A DNA stretch of 64,000 nt from Odontesthes bonariensis. Its lineage: Eukaryota > Chordata > Actinopteri > Atheriniformes > Atherinopsidae. Under the pieces are notes generated by a model, which saw only the letters and a program-made list of their open reading frames with translations, had not been told where the DNA came from and ran no database searches. Below, piece by piece: positions 1 to 13,200 of the stretch. The stretch is from NCBI RefSeq assembly GCF_027942865.1, contig NC_134515.1, positions 23,334,227-23,398,226 on the forward strand, given 5' to 3'. The first letter of the stretch is position 1. Every line of letters begins with the position of its first letter. Position numbers and translations under genes: made by a program.

Positions 1-2464
1 GACTGCTGCTGTCAAGAGATGATCCCCTGTCTAAAGTTAACACACTGAGTGATTATGCCTCAGTGATTCTGTCCTGAATATCTGTGAGCTAAATGCGTGT
101 GTGTCTCCATGTATTTGAATGTGTATACTCAACGATCAACTTCTGCTAAATACTAATTACTGAATACTTAGTACGGCTGCCCTTTCTATTGGGTCCCTTT
201 AGTATAAACATTCATTATGGCTCTTTGTCTCCTTTGTAGCTCCGTCATCATTATTCCATTGCATCCCCTGAGGAGCAAGACAGAGCCGAGACCGGGGCCG
301 GGGCCGGACCAGGCTGGGGGAGAAAACGCTGTAGAACCAGAGTGCCAGGACCTGGGAATGCACACAAGTGATATTTGTGTGAGGAGATCAAAAAGCATTT
401 ACCTTTAGATGTTTCCCTGATATGAATATTCAACATCCTTATTGAAATCTAATTTGGGTCTCCTTGTCTCAGGGGCCTTTTCATCAGTGCCTGTTGCCTG
501 AGGCCACTGCTGATTGACAGCCAAACTTTAGAAAAGAGCAAGCAGGAAAAAAAAGGGGAGATCTGGTGTTGTTGGGGATGTGAGCAGTGGGAAGCTGGGG
601 AGAGCTGGGACAGATGAGTGGAGGGGTAGTGAAGGGGTGGGTGAGGGGGCAACAGGGGTGGGGTATTTAACCTCCTCATGTGCATGCACAAACAGAATGC
701 GGCATATCATTAGGACTTACCAGTGGATGTAACCAGCGAAAAAGAACAATTTCAAATAAAAATTTTTGTTTTCTCTGGACCTACATATCTCCTGCAAATG
801 TCGTTCAGCACCGCAGACTTGTTTACAGTGGAGGATCATTTTGAACTTTTATAGAAATGAGGAACAATCCAAAAACATCTGAAATTATTTACCAACAAAG
901 TTAGTTTTTAGTTTAGGCTTCTGATAGGATTTCGTTTGCACCTGTGTTATCAGCTGATTACCAGTTTTAGTCCATTTCAGGCAAAGAAATGAACAAATAT
1001 TCTCTGTAGCTTTGCTTTTCTCGGTGGGACATATATCAGTATCTTTGTTTTTAGGTTACTTCTCAATTAAAAGATGTTCATTTTGGCTATGGTAACAGTT
1101 GATATGAATGAATCAAATCAATATACACCAGTTTAATATGCAATACAAATTGGTTACACTCCTGTCCGGAAACTCTTGTTTTTAAATACCTGTTTCCCAT
1201 AATCAGTTAAAATGAGCTTATATGTGCAGTTTACAGAAGAAAATCTAAGTCTTTAAATATTTGAAAGACTGACAACTTTTGTTGCACAGGAATCTGCATT
1301 TGGATTTTTTTATTTTTTTGTCTCATGTTAGTAAACACATTTTTGGTTTGGCCAGCAAAACTATAGCAAACTCGATGTTTACAATTTCCTTACCGGACAA
1401 ATTGATTCATCAAACAACACTGTAACACTGTAAAATGCAGGCCTACTAAAATACCTAAGTATGGTTAAATAAATAATTCCGTCAATGACATTTCTACCAA
1501 CATCAAAGGCAATATCAAGGCATTCATATTTAATAAAGTACTTCGAATTGTCAGAGTTTAACTGTCAAGATTTCCTATATTTGCCTCATCTGAGTATTTA
1601 GTTTGTTCTCTTCTTGTCTTTTAACTGACACTCCCTGCCAAAGGCACAGTACCATATTATTTTATAGAATTATATTTCTAAACATTTGTTCATCTATTTT
1701 TCTGTTTCCAACAAAATACCTGTGAACTACAAAGCCCTTTATTTTGCTAAACAAAAAAAAAAAAAAAGTGTTCTCACTGACTGCAGGGGAGAGTTATGAA
1801 GTGCAGTTGTTTCTTTGCTTTTCTGGCTTATATAATAGCAGATATCAGAGGCTGAAAACAGCCTGAGCTGCCTGTCTCCTGTTAAGGCTCTGGAAACATT
1901 AAATATCACCGTAAAGTGGGATTCAAATCCAACTGTGGAGTGTATGTGAGAAAAATATTGCAATGAAACACTGAAACAGCAGAGTTGGATATGGATTTAT
2001 TCTGCAAAGACAAATATTTGTATCACAGGTGAGGCTGAAATATGACACATCTCATGTCATGTGTCCACATACACGAACCAACACTGTTCTCATCTGGCCA
2101 ATGGATTGAGCATAGTTTAATGTTAATATTGCACAGGTGTGGGCCTTGTCCCTCAGGGTTCCATTAAAATGATGCCCCTCTCAATGGTGGTTCCATTTGC
2201 TCTTTAGATGTAACACAGGCCATATGTCTTGCAGAAGGCAAACAGCTGAAGGGGTTTAATTGAGAGAAATCAACATATTAGGTTGCGTGAGTGTGTGTGT
2301 ATGATAGTGTGCTAATGGTGGATGTGCCTGGGCATCAAGGGATCGCTTTAAGGGTCAATTACATATCAAACTGAGCTTGGAAAGACTGGAAAAGAATAAA
2401 AGAAATAAATAAACAAAGTAGAGAGATGGAGATGCTGATAGCAACAATTAGAAAGTGGAAGAAA

Positions 2465-2485
2465 TTAATTAATTAATTAATTAAT
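2465..2485. repeat. (TTAA)n microsatellite
   Basis: About five tandem TTAA units, seen directly in the sequence. It is a simple repeat with no gene association. Confidence 0.85.
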
Positions 2486-3594
2486 GAGGAGAAACTGCCA
2501 CAGACCTGCAGCTTTGTCAGGACAAAAGCCGACACATCAATATGCAGTTTCATTACCTTCATTTTGGCGCTGACATTCTTGTTCATTGCAGGAACACCAC
2601 TGTGTGCTGAGTGTTAACTTCATGTTTCATCTTGCCTCACAGAGATAATGCACCGGATCGCAGTCAAATCATGCAAAATTACCTTTGTCACAGAGCTGAT
2701 TTAGGCTCAGGAGGGGACCCGAAACAAATGAGTGTTTCCATCACTGAGTTCAAACTCAATCAATGAAAAACCCTAAAATAATGAGATTTGACATACAGAA
2801 CTATTTTATACTCACTGAATAAAATGTTTCTTGGAGTCATTGCGAAATCTGAGGGAATTGTGGAAAGTGGTTCTAAGTCTTGAGGGAAAACATTAGGCTA
2901 ACAGGCGCAACGCAATTAGCACATAAAATCTGTCAATGGCCTTCAGTATCACAGCCCGCTAAGGACTGTTACACTTATGAAACCTCCTGATCTATTACTA
3001 CAAAGTGATTAATCCTCCCCACACAATGACCAGTCTTAAAAGAGGGCCTCTATATTATTAGGTAGCCCTATATGGCAGTTTAGCTTTTCACTAATTAGCA
3101 TTCAGATCAGGGACCCGAGAGGCAGCCCCTTCACCACAGAGGAAGGACATAGGATGAGATGGCGACACAGTGAAATGTCATTAACTTGATGTTAATTAGT
3201 AATTAATGGGGCTATTTCATTTACATGTATCTCTGGCTCTGTGATGGAACCGGCATTTACTGGGCTACTTTTACCAGCCAACAAGTTGGGGGACGGTTTA
3301 ATCATCCCTCTCCTCTACTCTTCTCTTAGTGTTTCATTTCTGCTAATTAAATAGTGGGCCACTCATCATGATTATGTCTGCTTTTACAACACCATTTTCT
3401 GTCAGTGAGAGCACTCCAATAAGTGACTGACCGCCTCTTTAACATCGTGACTGTCTTTGTATGAACTGTACATCAAATGCCAAATTCACAGCCAACTTAC
3501 TCCACCCCACTGACTTCTAAATGACTTGTTACTTTTACACACTCATGAGCCCTCCCTTTCTTTTCTTTGCCACGCGGCAGCCGCAAGCCACCCT

Positions 3595-3608
3595 GTCTCC
3601 ATGGCAAC
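3595..3608. promoter_or_regulatory. RFX X-box-like motif
   Basis: GTCTCCATGGCAAC differs at one position from the palindromic RFX consensus GTTNCCATGGNAAC. It lies in a locally GC-richer stretch (3556-3800) with no gene model. Whether it is used is unknown. Confidence 0.35.
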
Positions 3609-4150
3609 CTGAACCATTCGGTCCCATGAGAAGGAGCAGGTTTGGTTGACTAGCGTCTGGCCATTCACACGTGGGTAGTGCCAGCTAGCCAACATGGCAC
3701 ACAGCATCCTGCCATATGGTGCCATCACATACGCCCTACTGGCCCAGACTCTGGTTTTGGGTCTGTAGTGAGCTGCTGTGTGAACAGGACAGCCCGGCAC
3801 TAGAACCTGCTCAGCAGCTGATCCAGATAAGCGTGGAACATAAATGGTTCTTAGATTCTTGAAAGGGAGAATTTTCCTAATTTTGACGTGTGTAGTATGA
3901 GTATTTGTGTGAAATTGACCCTTGATCTAGGAGTTCTCAATATATTCTGTAAGCTGAAAATGATGTAAATAAAAACTTAAAGGGGCTATTTTGCCACCAC
4001 ACTGAGGGTCTCCACTCCATATCACAGAAAATGTAAGTATTTGAAAGCTCTGGGGCAACGTTCCTCAACGTCTCTCCTCTCTTTTGATACTGTGCTGCCT
4101 CTCAGTGGAACTGCGGAGAAAATACATGCAGAGAAGACAGCAAACTAAAA

Positions 4151-7100
4151 CAACTCCCCAATGTTGACAAAATATATTTTATTCAAATTGTATTGCTTTT
4201 ACACACAGCATATTTTGAAAGCTTTAGAATACTGCATCTTCTTGCATTTATCTATCTCTTATCATACATATGTTACAGTTTATCAAAAACTATCTGAAGG
4301 CTTTCGGGAACCTACAGCAAGACGTTGGTTAACAAAATTCCATCTAATCATCACTTGGATGTTTAAATTTTGTAGACTGTCAATATAATGATAAAGTATA
4401 AATAATATGCGTGTATGTAAATAACATACATCTGCAACGCAACGCATCTGAAGAAAGTGCTGCCCAGGACGGCTAAAGGCTGGAACAAAACACTGAAGTG
4501 TGATAATTCTATACAGTGCTGTCATATAAATAAATACACTTTGTGTATGATCCATACAAAATAAGCATTGGTACAGAATCAAAATGACATTTGGTGTAGA
4601 TATCATATTTAGTTTACGTATCTTAATACGACCATCAGCCACAACATCAAAACCACTCTACAAGAGAAGAACATCGACCATCATATTACTGCCAGTGTTT
4701 GGGAGTAACTAAATACATGTAGTAGAGATTTACAATTAAGGTATAAAACAAATGCAAGAGTAATCAATTACAGTTACCTCAAAAATGGATATGTAGAATT
4801 TAACATTGATTCTGTAGTTTGGGATTTTTTTTCCTAAGTGCTGTAGCGTCCCAATCTGTGTAGTTAAACACAACTCTGCTCAACACCAACAAGAGTAGGA
4901 TCCTTAACAATGAGCCGTCTCTGCTTCAAGACAGGGTTCATATATTTGGCAGTATGTTCTCAAACTTGAGGGGTATTTTTTTCTTAGTTCGTTTTTTTTT
5001 TTTTTTCATTTGCACCATCTCTTGTAGAAGTATCTTTCTAAAAACTGGTCCCAATTCAGTGACTTAAGCACTCCTATGACCAAGGCACTCCCTGACAGCA
5101 GAGGTCTCCTCCAGGATAAAATGGCCTGACCTGCAAAGACAGGTGACCAAATGCAAAGACCCTGACTGAACTTCCCTTGATACTCACAGATCTCAATCAT
5201 AACCACATATGCACCTGAAAACCCCAGGCCCCAAAGGATCAAACAGATCACCCTTGTGCCAGACACCATAGTGTCAATATCCTGTCTGAACAGAGCTGTT
5301 ATTAGGAGACAGATGGTTTTAATGCTGTGGCTGATCAGTGTGTGAACAGAAAATTCTATCTTCAATCTGAAAGGCACAGGGAAAAGGTGTATTTTAATCC
5401 AGTTACTTACAACTTGTAATTTATCACTTATGATTGTACCTTGTGTGTTTGTAATGGCTGGCAATGTAAACAATGCAACAAAATATTTAAGAAAACCAAC
5501 ATGTGCTGCAAAATATCTTAGTTAAAGATTTCTATAGAACACAAAAGCCTATGTGCCTTTGTATGTAAACAAAAACAATTGTCACAGAAGCAAGAAAAAT
5601 CCTACAAAGGCGGGAAATTTACATTATGTGATGACAATAATTTAATTTAGCAAATATTTTGTTGCTCATTTCAGTCACAAAATAATAAATGCATAGATAT
5701 AAAGGTAACAGTAAGCAACTAAATTCAACATAAACTGGAAAATCGTGAAACTGTGCTCTGAATGCCACAACTGAGTCATGCATACATTCACTTTCACATT
5801 CAGCCAGAATTGTGCAGCTACCTTTAAGCATACTCTGTAGTAGCGTCATTAAGCCAGATATACTCCAGTTCCTCCACCGTACTCAGCCCCAGACATCGTT
5901 TTTCATTCTTTCACCTGCCCCAACATTCATTGTGTCAAGTATGTAACATGGCGACTGCATTTAAAACTGCCCTGATGAGACAGTGAAGGGACACTAACTC
6001 TGGAACTACCATGACAAGTGAATGGGCTCTCTCCTGTGCTAACTAGCTCCATCCCCACGGCACACAGCACTTCTTGCTAGAGACAAGGTAACAAAGGTTT
6101 TAAGTGCTATAGAAAAGATGTATCTCTTAAAATTAAAAGTTAGACATCCATCTTGCCTGCCTGTGCAGTTTTTCACGAGGATGATAAAATTGAGAAGTTT
6201 CTTTCACACAGAAGAATAAAGGAGGATGAAACACTTCAAAACGAGGTCTATTTGGGTTTTCTGTACAGCATTACATTGATTGGATTTGATGTCATCTTAT
6301 CTAAATATTTATTTGATGATATCACTTAATATGCTTCTCTCTCACAAAAAAGAAGATTTCGATACTCTTCAAACCACAAAAATAACTCAAAACAATTTTG
6401 TGAGGTATTACTACTGCATGCAATTACAAAAAATTGTTAACCTTTGGTCTCCCAACGTGCAACATGTTCCTTACGACAAAGAAAACGCGCTCAGTTGGAG
6501 CCTTGCTGCCATAAAGCTTTCTGCAACCCCTTCGTAAATGATAAGATGAGCTTGTAACCATGGAGATGAAGACCACAGAAGGTAAATCATATAGGCCATT
6601 AGAGTGTCTGCCAAGTAATTAGTGGCTGGGTAATGAGGTGTCACCAAGAAATTTCTCTCAGTGATGGGTGAGTGGGGGGACTAATAAAAGACTTCAGGTA
6701 CAAGACGTTGGACACTCCCGCCTCCCCTATCCCCGCGGGGTAAGAAGAAGACACCACCTGTGTCAGTCGCAGCTGTCAGAGAGCTCCTGAGACTAACACA
6801 GCAATCACTCTCACGATTCACCTAGACAGGATGCTACAACTTTTACATAACAATCTCTGTGACTTTTCAAGTTCGAAGTAACACAGACTGTAACAAATGA
6901 CAAGTGTAAACAGCTTCCCCTGCAGCTGTTTAACCACAGCAAAAGCTGGAACCCGTAGGTAGTGTAGGCTTTTTCTTTTGCAATCTATACCCTTCCGTGT
7001 TCTTATTCAACTGACAGAGCCTCCTCCAACTGTCTTCCTCCAGGATTCAAGGCTGCAGTGCTTTAAGACTTTTCAGTAACATCGTGCAGACTCTGCTGTG

Positions 7101-7297
7101 TGCTTTTCAGTAACTTCAGCAGTACACCCCTAACCATACACAGAGCCAATCAAACTTTTCCCAGATGTGGTCTGCAACTTTTAGTCCAGTTGTGCTTTCT
7201 TTCCATTGGATAATAATCTAATGTGGTTAAAGTATTAGCTGCTGATTGCCTTAAGTCACATCTCCTGTGGGAATAACTCTCTGGTCCCACTGTTGTT
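4151..7297. other. slc17a9 3' flank / possible long 3' UTR
   Basis: This is the stretch below the slc17a9 stop codon. Minus-strand AATAAA signals occur (plus-strand TTTATT at 6308-6313 and 4178-4183), so a long 3' UTR is possible, but I cannot choose between ends. Apart from the ORF at 5006-5473 nothing coding is apparent. Confidence 0.35.
5006..5473 (-). other. Unassigned 155-codon ORF
   Basis: An uninterrupted reading frame of 155 codons lies in the 3' flank of slc17a9 on the same strand. The middle contains a hydrophobic stretch (around VICLILWGLGFSGAYVVMI) that could be a membrane segment. I do not recognise a family. Surrounding DNA is AT-rich and no matching second exon was found. It may be chance, a slc17a9 3' UTR segment, or an exon of a gene I cannot identify. 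Confidence 0.2.
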
Positions 7298-10200
7298 TTA
7301 GATGTGAATATTGTGGTGGCGGACCTTACTAGTGTCAATATCGACCCGGCGCGCCTCAGCAAAAGCCAGGAAGATGAAGAGGCCCAGCAGGTTTACTGTG
7401 GTGATGAGGGCAAACACAGATGCCCACGAGCCTGTCGCCTCAATGAGATACCCCGAGAAATACACCATTAGGACCCCTGCACATGAACACAAAGTCTCCA
7501 ATTATAGCACGGTATCACCAAGACAGAAGCAACACACAAACTAAATTTCACGTGAGGCACAGTTCAGTTTTGTTTCCGATGTAAAAAACTGCAAAGAAAA
7601 TGTCACATTCCTATATGTCCCTCATAGGATCCCTCACTGTCATCCTCTGTTCCCTGTTTTATTCATACAAACTTCATCAGGCTCCCTTGATGAAATATGC
7701 ATGGAGCAAACCTGACAGCAACACATCATCTGAAATTTTGTTTTTCAAAAAGGGAATCAGCTATTTTATTTAATAGTGTCTGTCACTGCTGCTGAAAAAT
7801 TAATCACAGACATTTCTCAATTCACAGACACTCACCTGAGAACGCGCCACATGTATTCATAACACCTGTAAAAGGAAAGCAAATACACACAAGGTGTATT
7901 TTTTTCTAATGAGTTAAAATGTCAATTGTGGTTTTAAGAGAAATCTTTGATTTTTTTTTATTTTACTTACCAAATAGGGCTCCAGCACAAGAAGGAGCAA
8001 GATCTTGAACATTTACAGAAACACCGCTATAAAAGACACATATATTATAAGCCATTTTATCACAGAAGGTGAAGCCTATTATCGCTTATTAATCTCCCCT
8101 GCCTAGAAACATAAAGCTCTCATCAGGTATGGACCCCTGAACAAATATATTGTCCTACTTTAGAATGTTGCTCATAAAAAAAAAAAAAAAATTCCTATTC
8201 CTATTACTCTACATTATTTCTAACAGTCAGTCAGAAAAGCTTCAAACTGGCAAACTGATAATAATCAAATCAAAATCAAATCAAATTTATTTATATAGCA
8301 GATTTCATGTACAAACAGTTCAAAGTGCTTTACATAAAATGAAAGCATTGCAGCAGGGAGTGTAGGAAGCATTAAAAATACATAAAAGAATATAAAGAGA
8401 AACAAATGCTGCTAAATGCTGCTTCTCCATGTTTAGTCTGGACTCTGGACTGGACCAGCTGACCTGAGTCCTTGGATCTAAGAGCTCTGCTGGGTTTATA
8501 TTCTCTGAACATATCACAGATGTATTTTGGGCCTAAACCATTCTGGGATTTGTAAACCCTCAGCAGGCTTTTAAAATCTATTCTGTGACTGACTGGAAGC
8601 CAGTGTAAAGATTTCAAAGCTGCTGTGATGTGTTCAGATCTCTTAGTCCGGGTTAAAACTCTAGCAGCAGCGTTCTGGATGAGCTGCAGATGTTTAATGC
8701 TCTTTTTGGGAAGTCCAGTTAAAAGAGCATTACAGTAATCGAGTCTACTGGAGATGAATGCATGGATGAGTTTCTCCTGGTCTTTTTGGGAGAAATATTA
8801 TCATTTGGGAGAAATGATCATATGTAAATAGAATTATTTAGATATGTCTTTTTGCTAATGTTTTCGCTAATGTTTGATAAAACAATAGCACAAATGATTT
8901 AGTCTCGTTAGAATAATAAGGTAAAAGTTATTTAACTGTTTTTGCAGGTATGAACTTTTCCATCATAAGCTGGATGTGGCAACTATCCCTAAGTCATTAA
9001 AATACATAGAAATGAATGGACTCGCGGGCACAGAGTGGGTCCAACTATGACTTAAACTGCATGCCCAGCTGAGACCTGCCAAGTCCACCCTTATTAAGCT
9101 CAGTATCATTATCAACAGCATAATGAGACTTTTTGTATAAAAACAGACTTGCTCAGTGGAAGAGGTGGTGAGATGTTTAACACTTTTAATGTCTAAGAAA
9201 CTGCTTTATGGGGGTTTAAAATGAAATGACGGTTGTATTTTCAAACAGTGTCCCCAAAACGGAACCTACAAAACACAAAACTGAAAACTAACTCTTAAGG
9301 AACCATATTTACATCTGAAAGGGTGTAAATCAGAGCAAGGGGTAGAATGTGAGGGCAGAGTGGGTGCCAGTACCTGTGACTGAAGGTGGTGAGGCCCATG
9401 GTGGCAGACACAAATGCTACAGCCCAGGGGAAGGTTGTGTTGCCGCATAGAAGGAGGGTGAACACACTGGACACGCCCATGGAGAAAAACTATCCCAGCG
9501 ATGAAAGCACACAAAAAAATAAATAAATAAAAGCATAAATCAATATTTCACATATTTTACACTGCAAAAGTACAGGAAATTGGTGCACTTTGGACAGGGA
9601 AGAAGAAAATTGACAACTAAACTAAACTCTATACCAAAATAGAGGCAGATTAATGAGGCATAATCAAATACGGTACCTGCATGAACTTCCTGACGGAGGC
9701 TGTATCGAAACCTAAAGGGATCAACACAGAAATGTGCAGCTGCTTCATCAGTAACATATATTTTTAAAACGACTTTGACATAAGATCATCAGATCGCTTA
9801 CCTTGACCAATGAGGTGGTCAGACAGGCATCCACTGAAGAGAGATGAGGGTATGGCCACCAACCAAGGAATGACATTGAACACCCAGCCCTGGAGAGACA
9901 GCACATTTTCTAGCTTTCCCCGTATACAAGTGAATCTCCGACTTTTAACAAAAGCATTTCAAGAGCAACAAGAGCAGATTATTACGAAACACCTCTCTAG
10001 TGACATCTTTTCCCAGATTTAAGTCAGTGTATTCAAGCTCAGACTTTGTATCGCTTTAAACGTATGAAAACATGATTCTGAGCGGAGGGAATCCTTCGAT
10101 AAAGGTTTGGCATTTCTTGATTTGAGCCCGTTTTGCTTTAATCCTTTTTCCTCCAAACCTGACGTCAAACGTGTGATTGAAAGGGGATGAGAAGATAGCA

Positions 10201-13200
10201 CGGTTACCTTGGCATCAGGGAAGGTGTCTTTAAAGAATGTTGGCAGCCATGACAAAAGAGTGAAGAAAGTGCTCGCTGTGCAAAGGTGCGTCACTATCAC
10301 AGCGCTGATCAGGGAATAAAGAGAGACACGGTTATATAAAAGTGCATTGCAGCTCATTTAATCAAAGACTGCTCAGTTCTGAAAACAAAGACGATGTCTC
10401 ATTTGTTTAAAACTCTGTCTTACTGATCTGACAGAAGCTTGAGTCTCTGGTGCTTCAATGGCGTCTATCGTTTTCCTTTTTTAGTTATGTATTCACCAAG
10501 GCAAGTAGGTTGAAATCATCCAACAGTATAATAACATTCTAAACCCACAACCATCAAATGAACAGACCGATTAATAAGATTAATAAGACCACAGAAGCTC
10601 TCCCTGCCACCGAAGATGAGGCATATCAGTTGCATTTCAGTACATGTGCCATGGGGAGCGACTGGAAGGATGCATTAGAAATGTAAAAGAAGCACATGAG
10701 ACCTTGGACAACAGGAGCATCTAATTATGTAATCCTCTACATCTCAATACTCTAAAGGTTGGATCTGGAAACAGCATCTGAAGGATCAACACATGTTTTA
10801 TGTATTTCAACATTACAGATGACTTTTTTCTATATTGGGCCTATTATAATTACAAAGCACACCAAAGAAAAAGAAAAAACTTTTAGTGTATCCTTTGTTG
10901 AGTTGGAAACCAGACACAAATTTGCACATTTATTCTCATGCATACAGGCTCTATCATTATCTCACCAGACCGCAGGTTGTTTTAGGAGCCGTAGCCAATG
11001 TCTTTTGGTAATTTTTGACTGGGTCCCACCACTGCCCAGGGACTCCAGTGTGATTATAGGACCTGAGAGCACAGACCGACACAGGCACATGAGCACACAG
11101 GAGGACACCGACTCCAATTAGGCAAATAAGCAGGTGCAAGATAGGAGCGTGAAATGATGGCACAGATACTGTGCTCCTCTTGCCTTCTCCTTTGAGTAGA
11201 TATTTCCACATGCAGTAGGCCCACACAACTGACAGGAGACCAGAGACATAGAAAACACTCTCCCAGCCGTACAAATCCAGCATGAGGGATCCGGCTCCTC
11301 CAATCACCAGTGTGCTGGAAAAAAACAAGGGGGTCACAAAATAGCTGAGTCAAGTCACTTTTTCCCACTGTTGGGACAAGATGTTTCAGCATAGTAAACA
11401 CAGCTTAGACACATCTGGATACAGATGGAGTAGGTCCCCATTTCTAAACTCTAACAGGGAATAAAAAGGAACTCTGGGATCACAACAAACACATTCCCAT
11501 ATAAGAGCCTCCTTCTGCTCTTGAGAAAGACAATTTTCTTTCAAGAAACACCCATTGTTTTCTCACCACTCTCCATTTATTGCAGGACATTTAACTCACC
11601 CGAGGTAGGAGCCACTACCCACAGTGCTCATGAGGAAGCCTCTTTCACTCTCCACCACCTTTTGTGAGCATAAACTTGCAAGCGAAGGGTAATGAACTCC
11701 TAAAACCAGGACACAGCCATGAAGAATTTAAGGGGAAATACACTTTGAGAAAAAAATATCGTACAAAAAAAATAAAAAATAAAAAAAAGCTAACATCTGA
11801 CAGAGAAAGGCACATTTGTGAAACAATTTGAGATATCCATAACTGTGGATGCCAGCATTGGTTTTAGAAGTTCTTGCTGCCAAACAAATTTAAAGAAACG
11901 CTTGTATAACCTCACTAATCTACATCTATCAGTGTAAATATGTCTGTGCCACAAACTGAACATGCCATAATTTCTAGCAGCAACCAGCAGACACCTAAAA
12001 ATCCCATAATAGTACTGAAGAAAATGAATAAGTGATTAATTGGATCAATAAATCTACATTTAAACTGGACTTCTACCCACAGAAAAACAGCTGTTAGCAA
12101 TGGAATAAAAGCTACATGAATCTGGAATTTCCTGCTTTGATCACACTTGAAACTGTAAAAGCATTCAAATGAATGACTACAAGTTGGATCACTTGTGGGC
12201 TTTTATTTGTTTTTTTAAAACAGACTTTATACTTTTTAAACAAATGACTCAGCACGGTCACTGACAGATGCCTTTACATGGTCTGCCCGTGTCTCACATC
12301 CTGACGCAGACAGTATACTGTCCAGGACATCACACCTTGTGCAAATGATTGTGTGCATGTATTCTTCTTATCATACCATGTATGAATGCATGGTGTAGTA
12401 ATAACTAGGCGTGGTGCTCGTAAGTGGAAATCTTTGTGAGGATTGCTGAACATGTCCGTTTCTTTCACCTCACTGATTTAGTTTCAAGTGATGACTCATC
12501 AAAGCACCGCTCTCTTCTCACCTTGCAACAGGCCCATGAGGAAACGGGCAAGTGTCATGGAGAAGATGGGCTGGGAGCAGAGGTGGGCCAGGATGGGAGT
12601 GAAGGCTGTCATTGACCCCCAGGCAGCTGCAGACAGCAGGAGGACCTTCTCACCTCCCACTCTGTTCACAGAAGACACACAGACAAATAGAAAATCGAAC
12701 GTTACTCCAGTGAGACATGATTCAAGTATGTTCGCTTCGATAAATGGTAATGCTGCATTTTTTTTATGTGGTGTGCGTGCTGAAGAAGGAATGTGGTTGT
12801 GTTTTCAAGTGGCCACTCTTAAGAGTTACCTTTTAATCAGAAGATTTGCATATCGTGCTGTATACACGGCATTGATGTTCTGCATGTTGCATTTCTAAAT
12901 GCTGTCAGTTGGTTAGAATGCTACCCTGTCTGGCTACCTAGATTCTGAGCTGAATCTTAGTAAGACTTCCTGGTAAAACAAATCAAAATTTTAAAAACCA
13001 GACAAAACATACCATTTGGGTGATTACTAATCATTTTAGATTAGAAACTTTGAGTTTCATTTCTAGAGTTAATAAAACTCTTGAAACACTGGGGCAGCTG
13101 GTCTCTTAATGAAAATGTTTGCCTACAGTGTACATGTTAACACAGAGAAAATGTCCGGCTTTATTTGCTCCGTCATCTCTCCAGACTGAGCAAACACTGC

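Larger units (their letters stand above)
1..4150. other. Gene-free interval, possible regulatory DNA
   Basis: No ORF here resembles a known protein and none has plausible exon structure. The first 2.4 kb is AT-rich and plain. About 2480-3800 has a different texture: fewer homopolymers and repeated TAATTA-type homeodomain cores (for example near 3091, 3190-3205 and 3345). There is also an RFX-like X-box at 3595-3608. In human the neural bHLH gene BHLHE23 lies downstream of SLC17A9, so this side of slc17a9 could carry regulatory DNA. That is inference; I cannot see conservation from one sequence. Confidence 0.3.

Noticed and set aside
3543-3800. An 85-codon minus-strand ORF
   Set aside because: It has no recognisable domain or partner exon. 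The interval is better explained as GC-richer noncoding DNA with an X-box-like motif.
8372-8617. An 81-codon ORF inside slc17a9
   Set aside because: It is the C-terminal end of LINE reverse-transcriptase-region protein, part of the truncated retroelement, not a host exon.
10957-11337. A single long minus-strand reading frame through slc17a9 exons 5-6
   Set aside because: Frame and family match require splicing with a GC donor. The continuous frame loses SLC17A9 similarity after KGEG.
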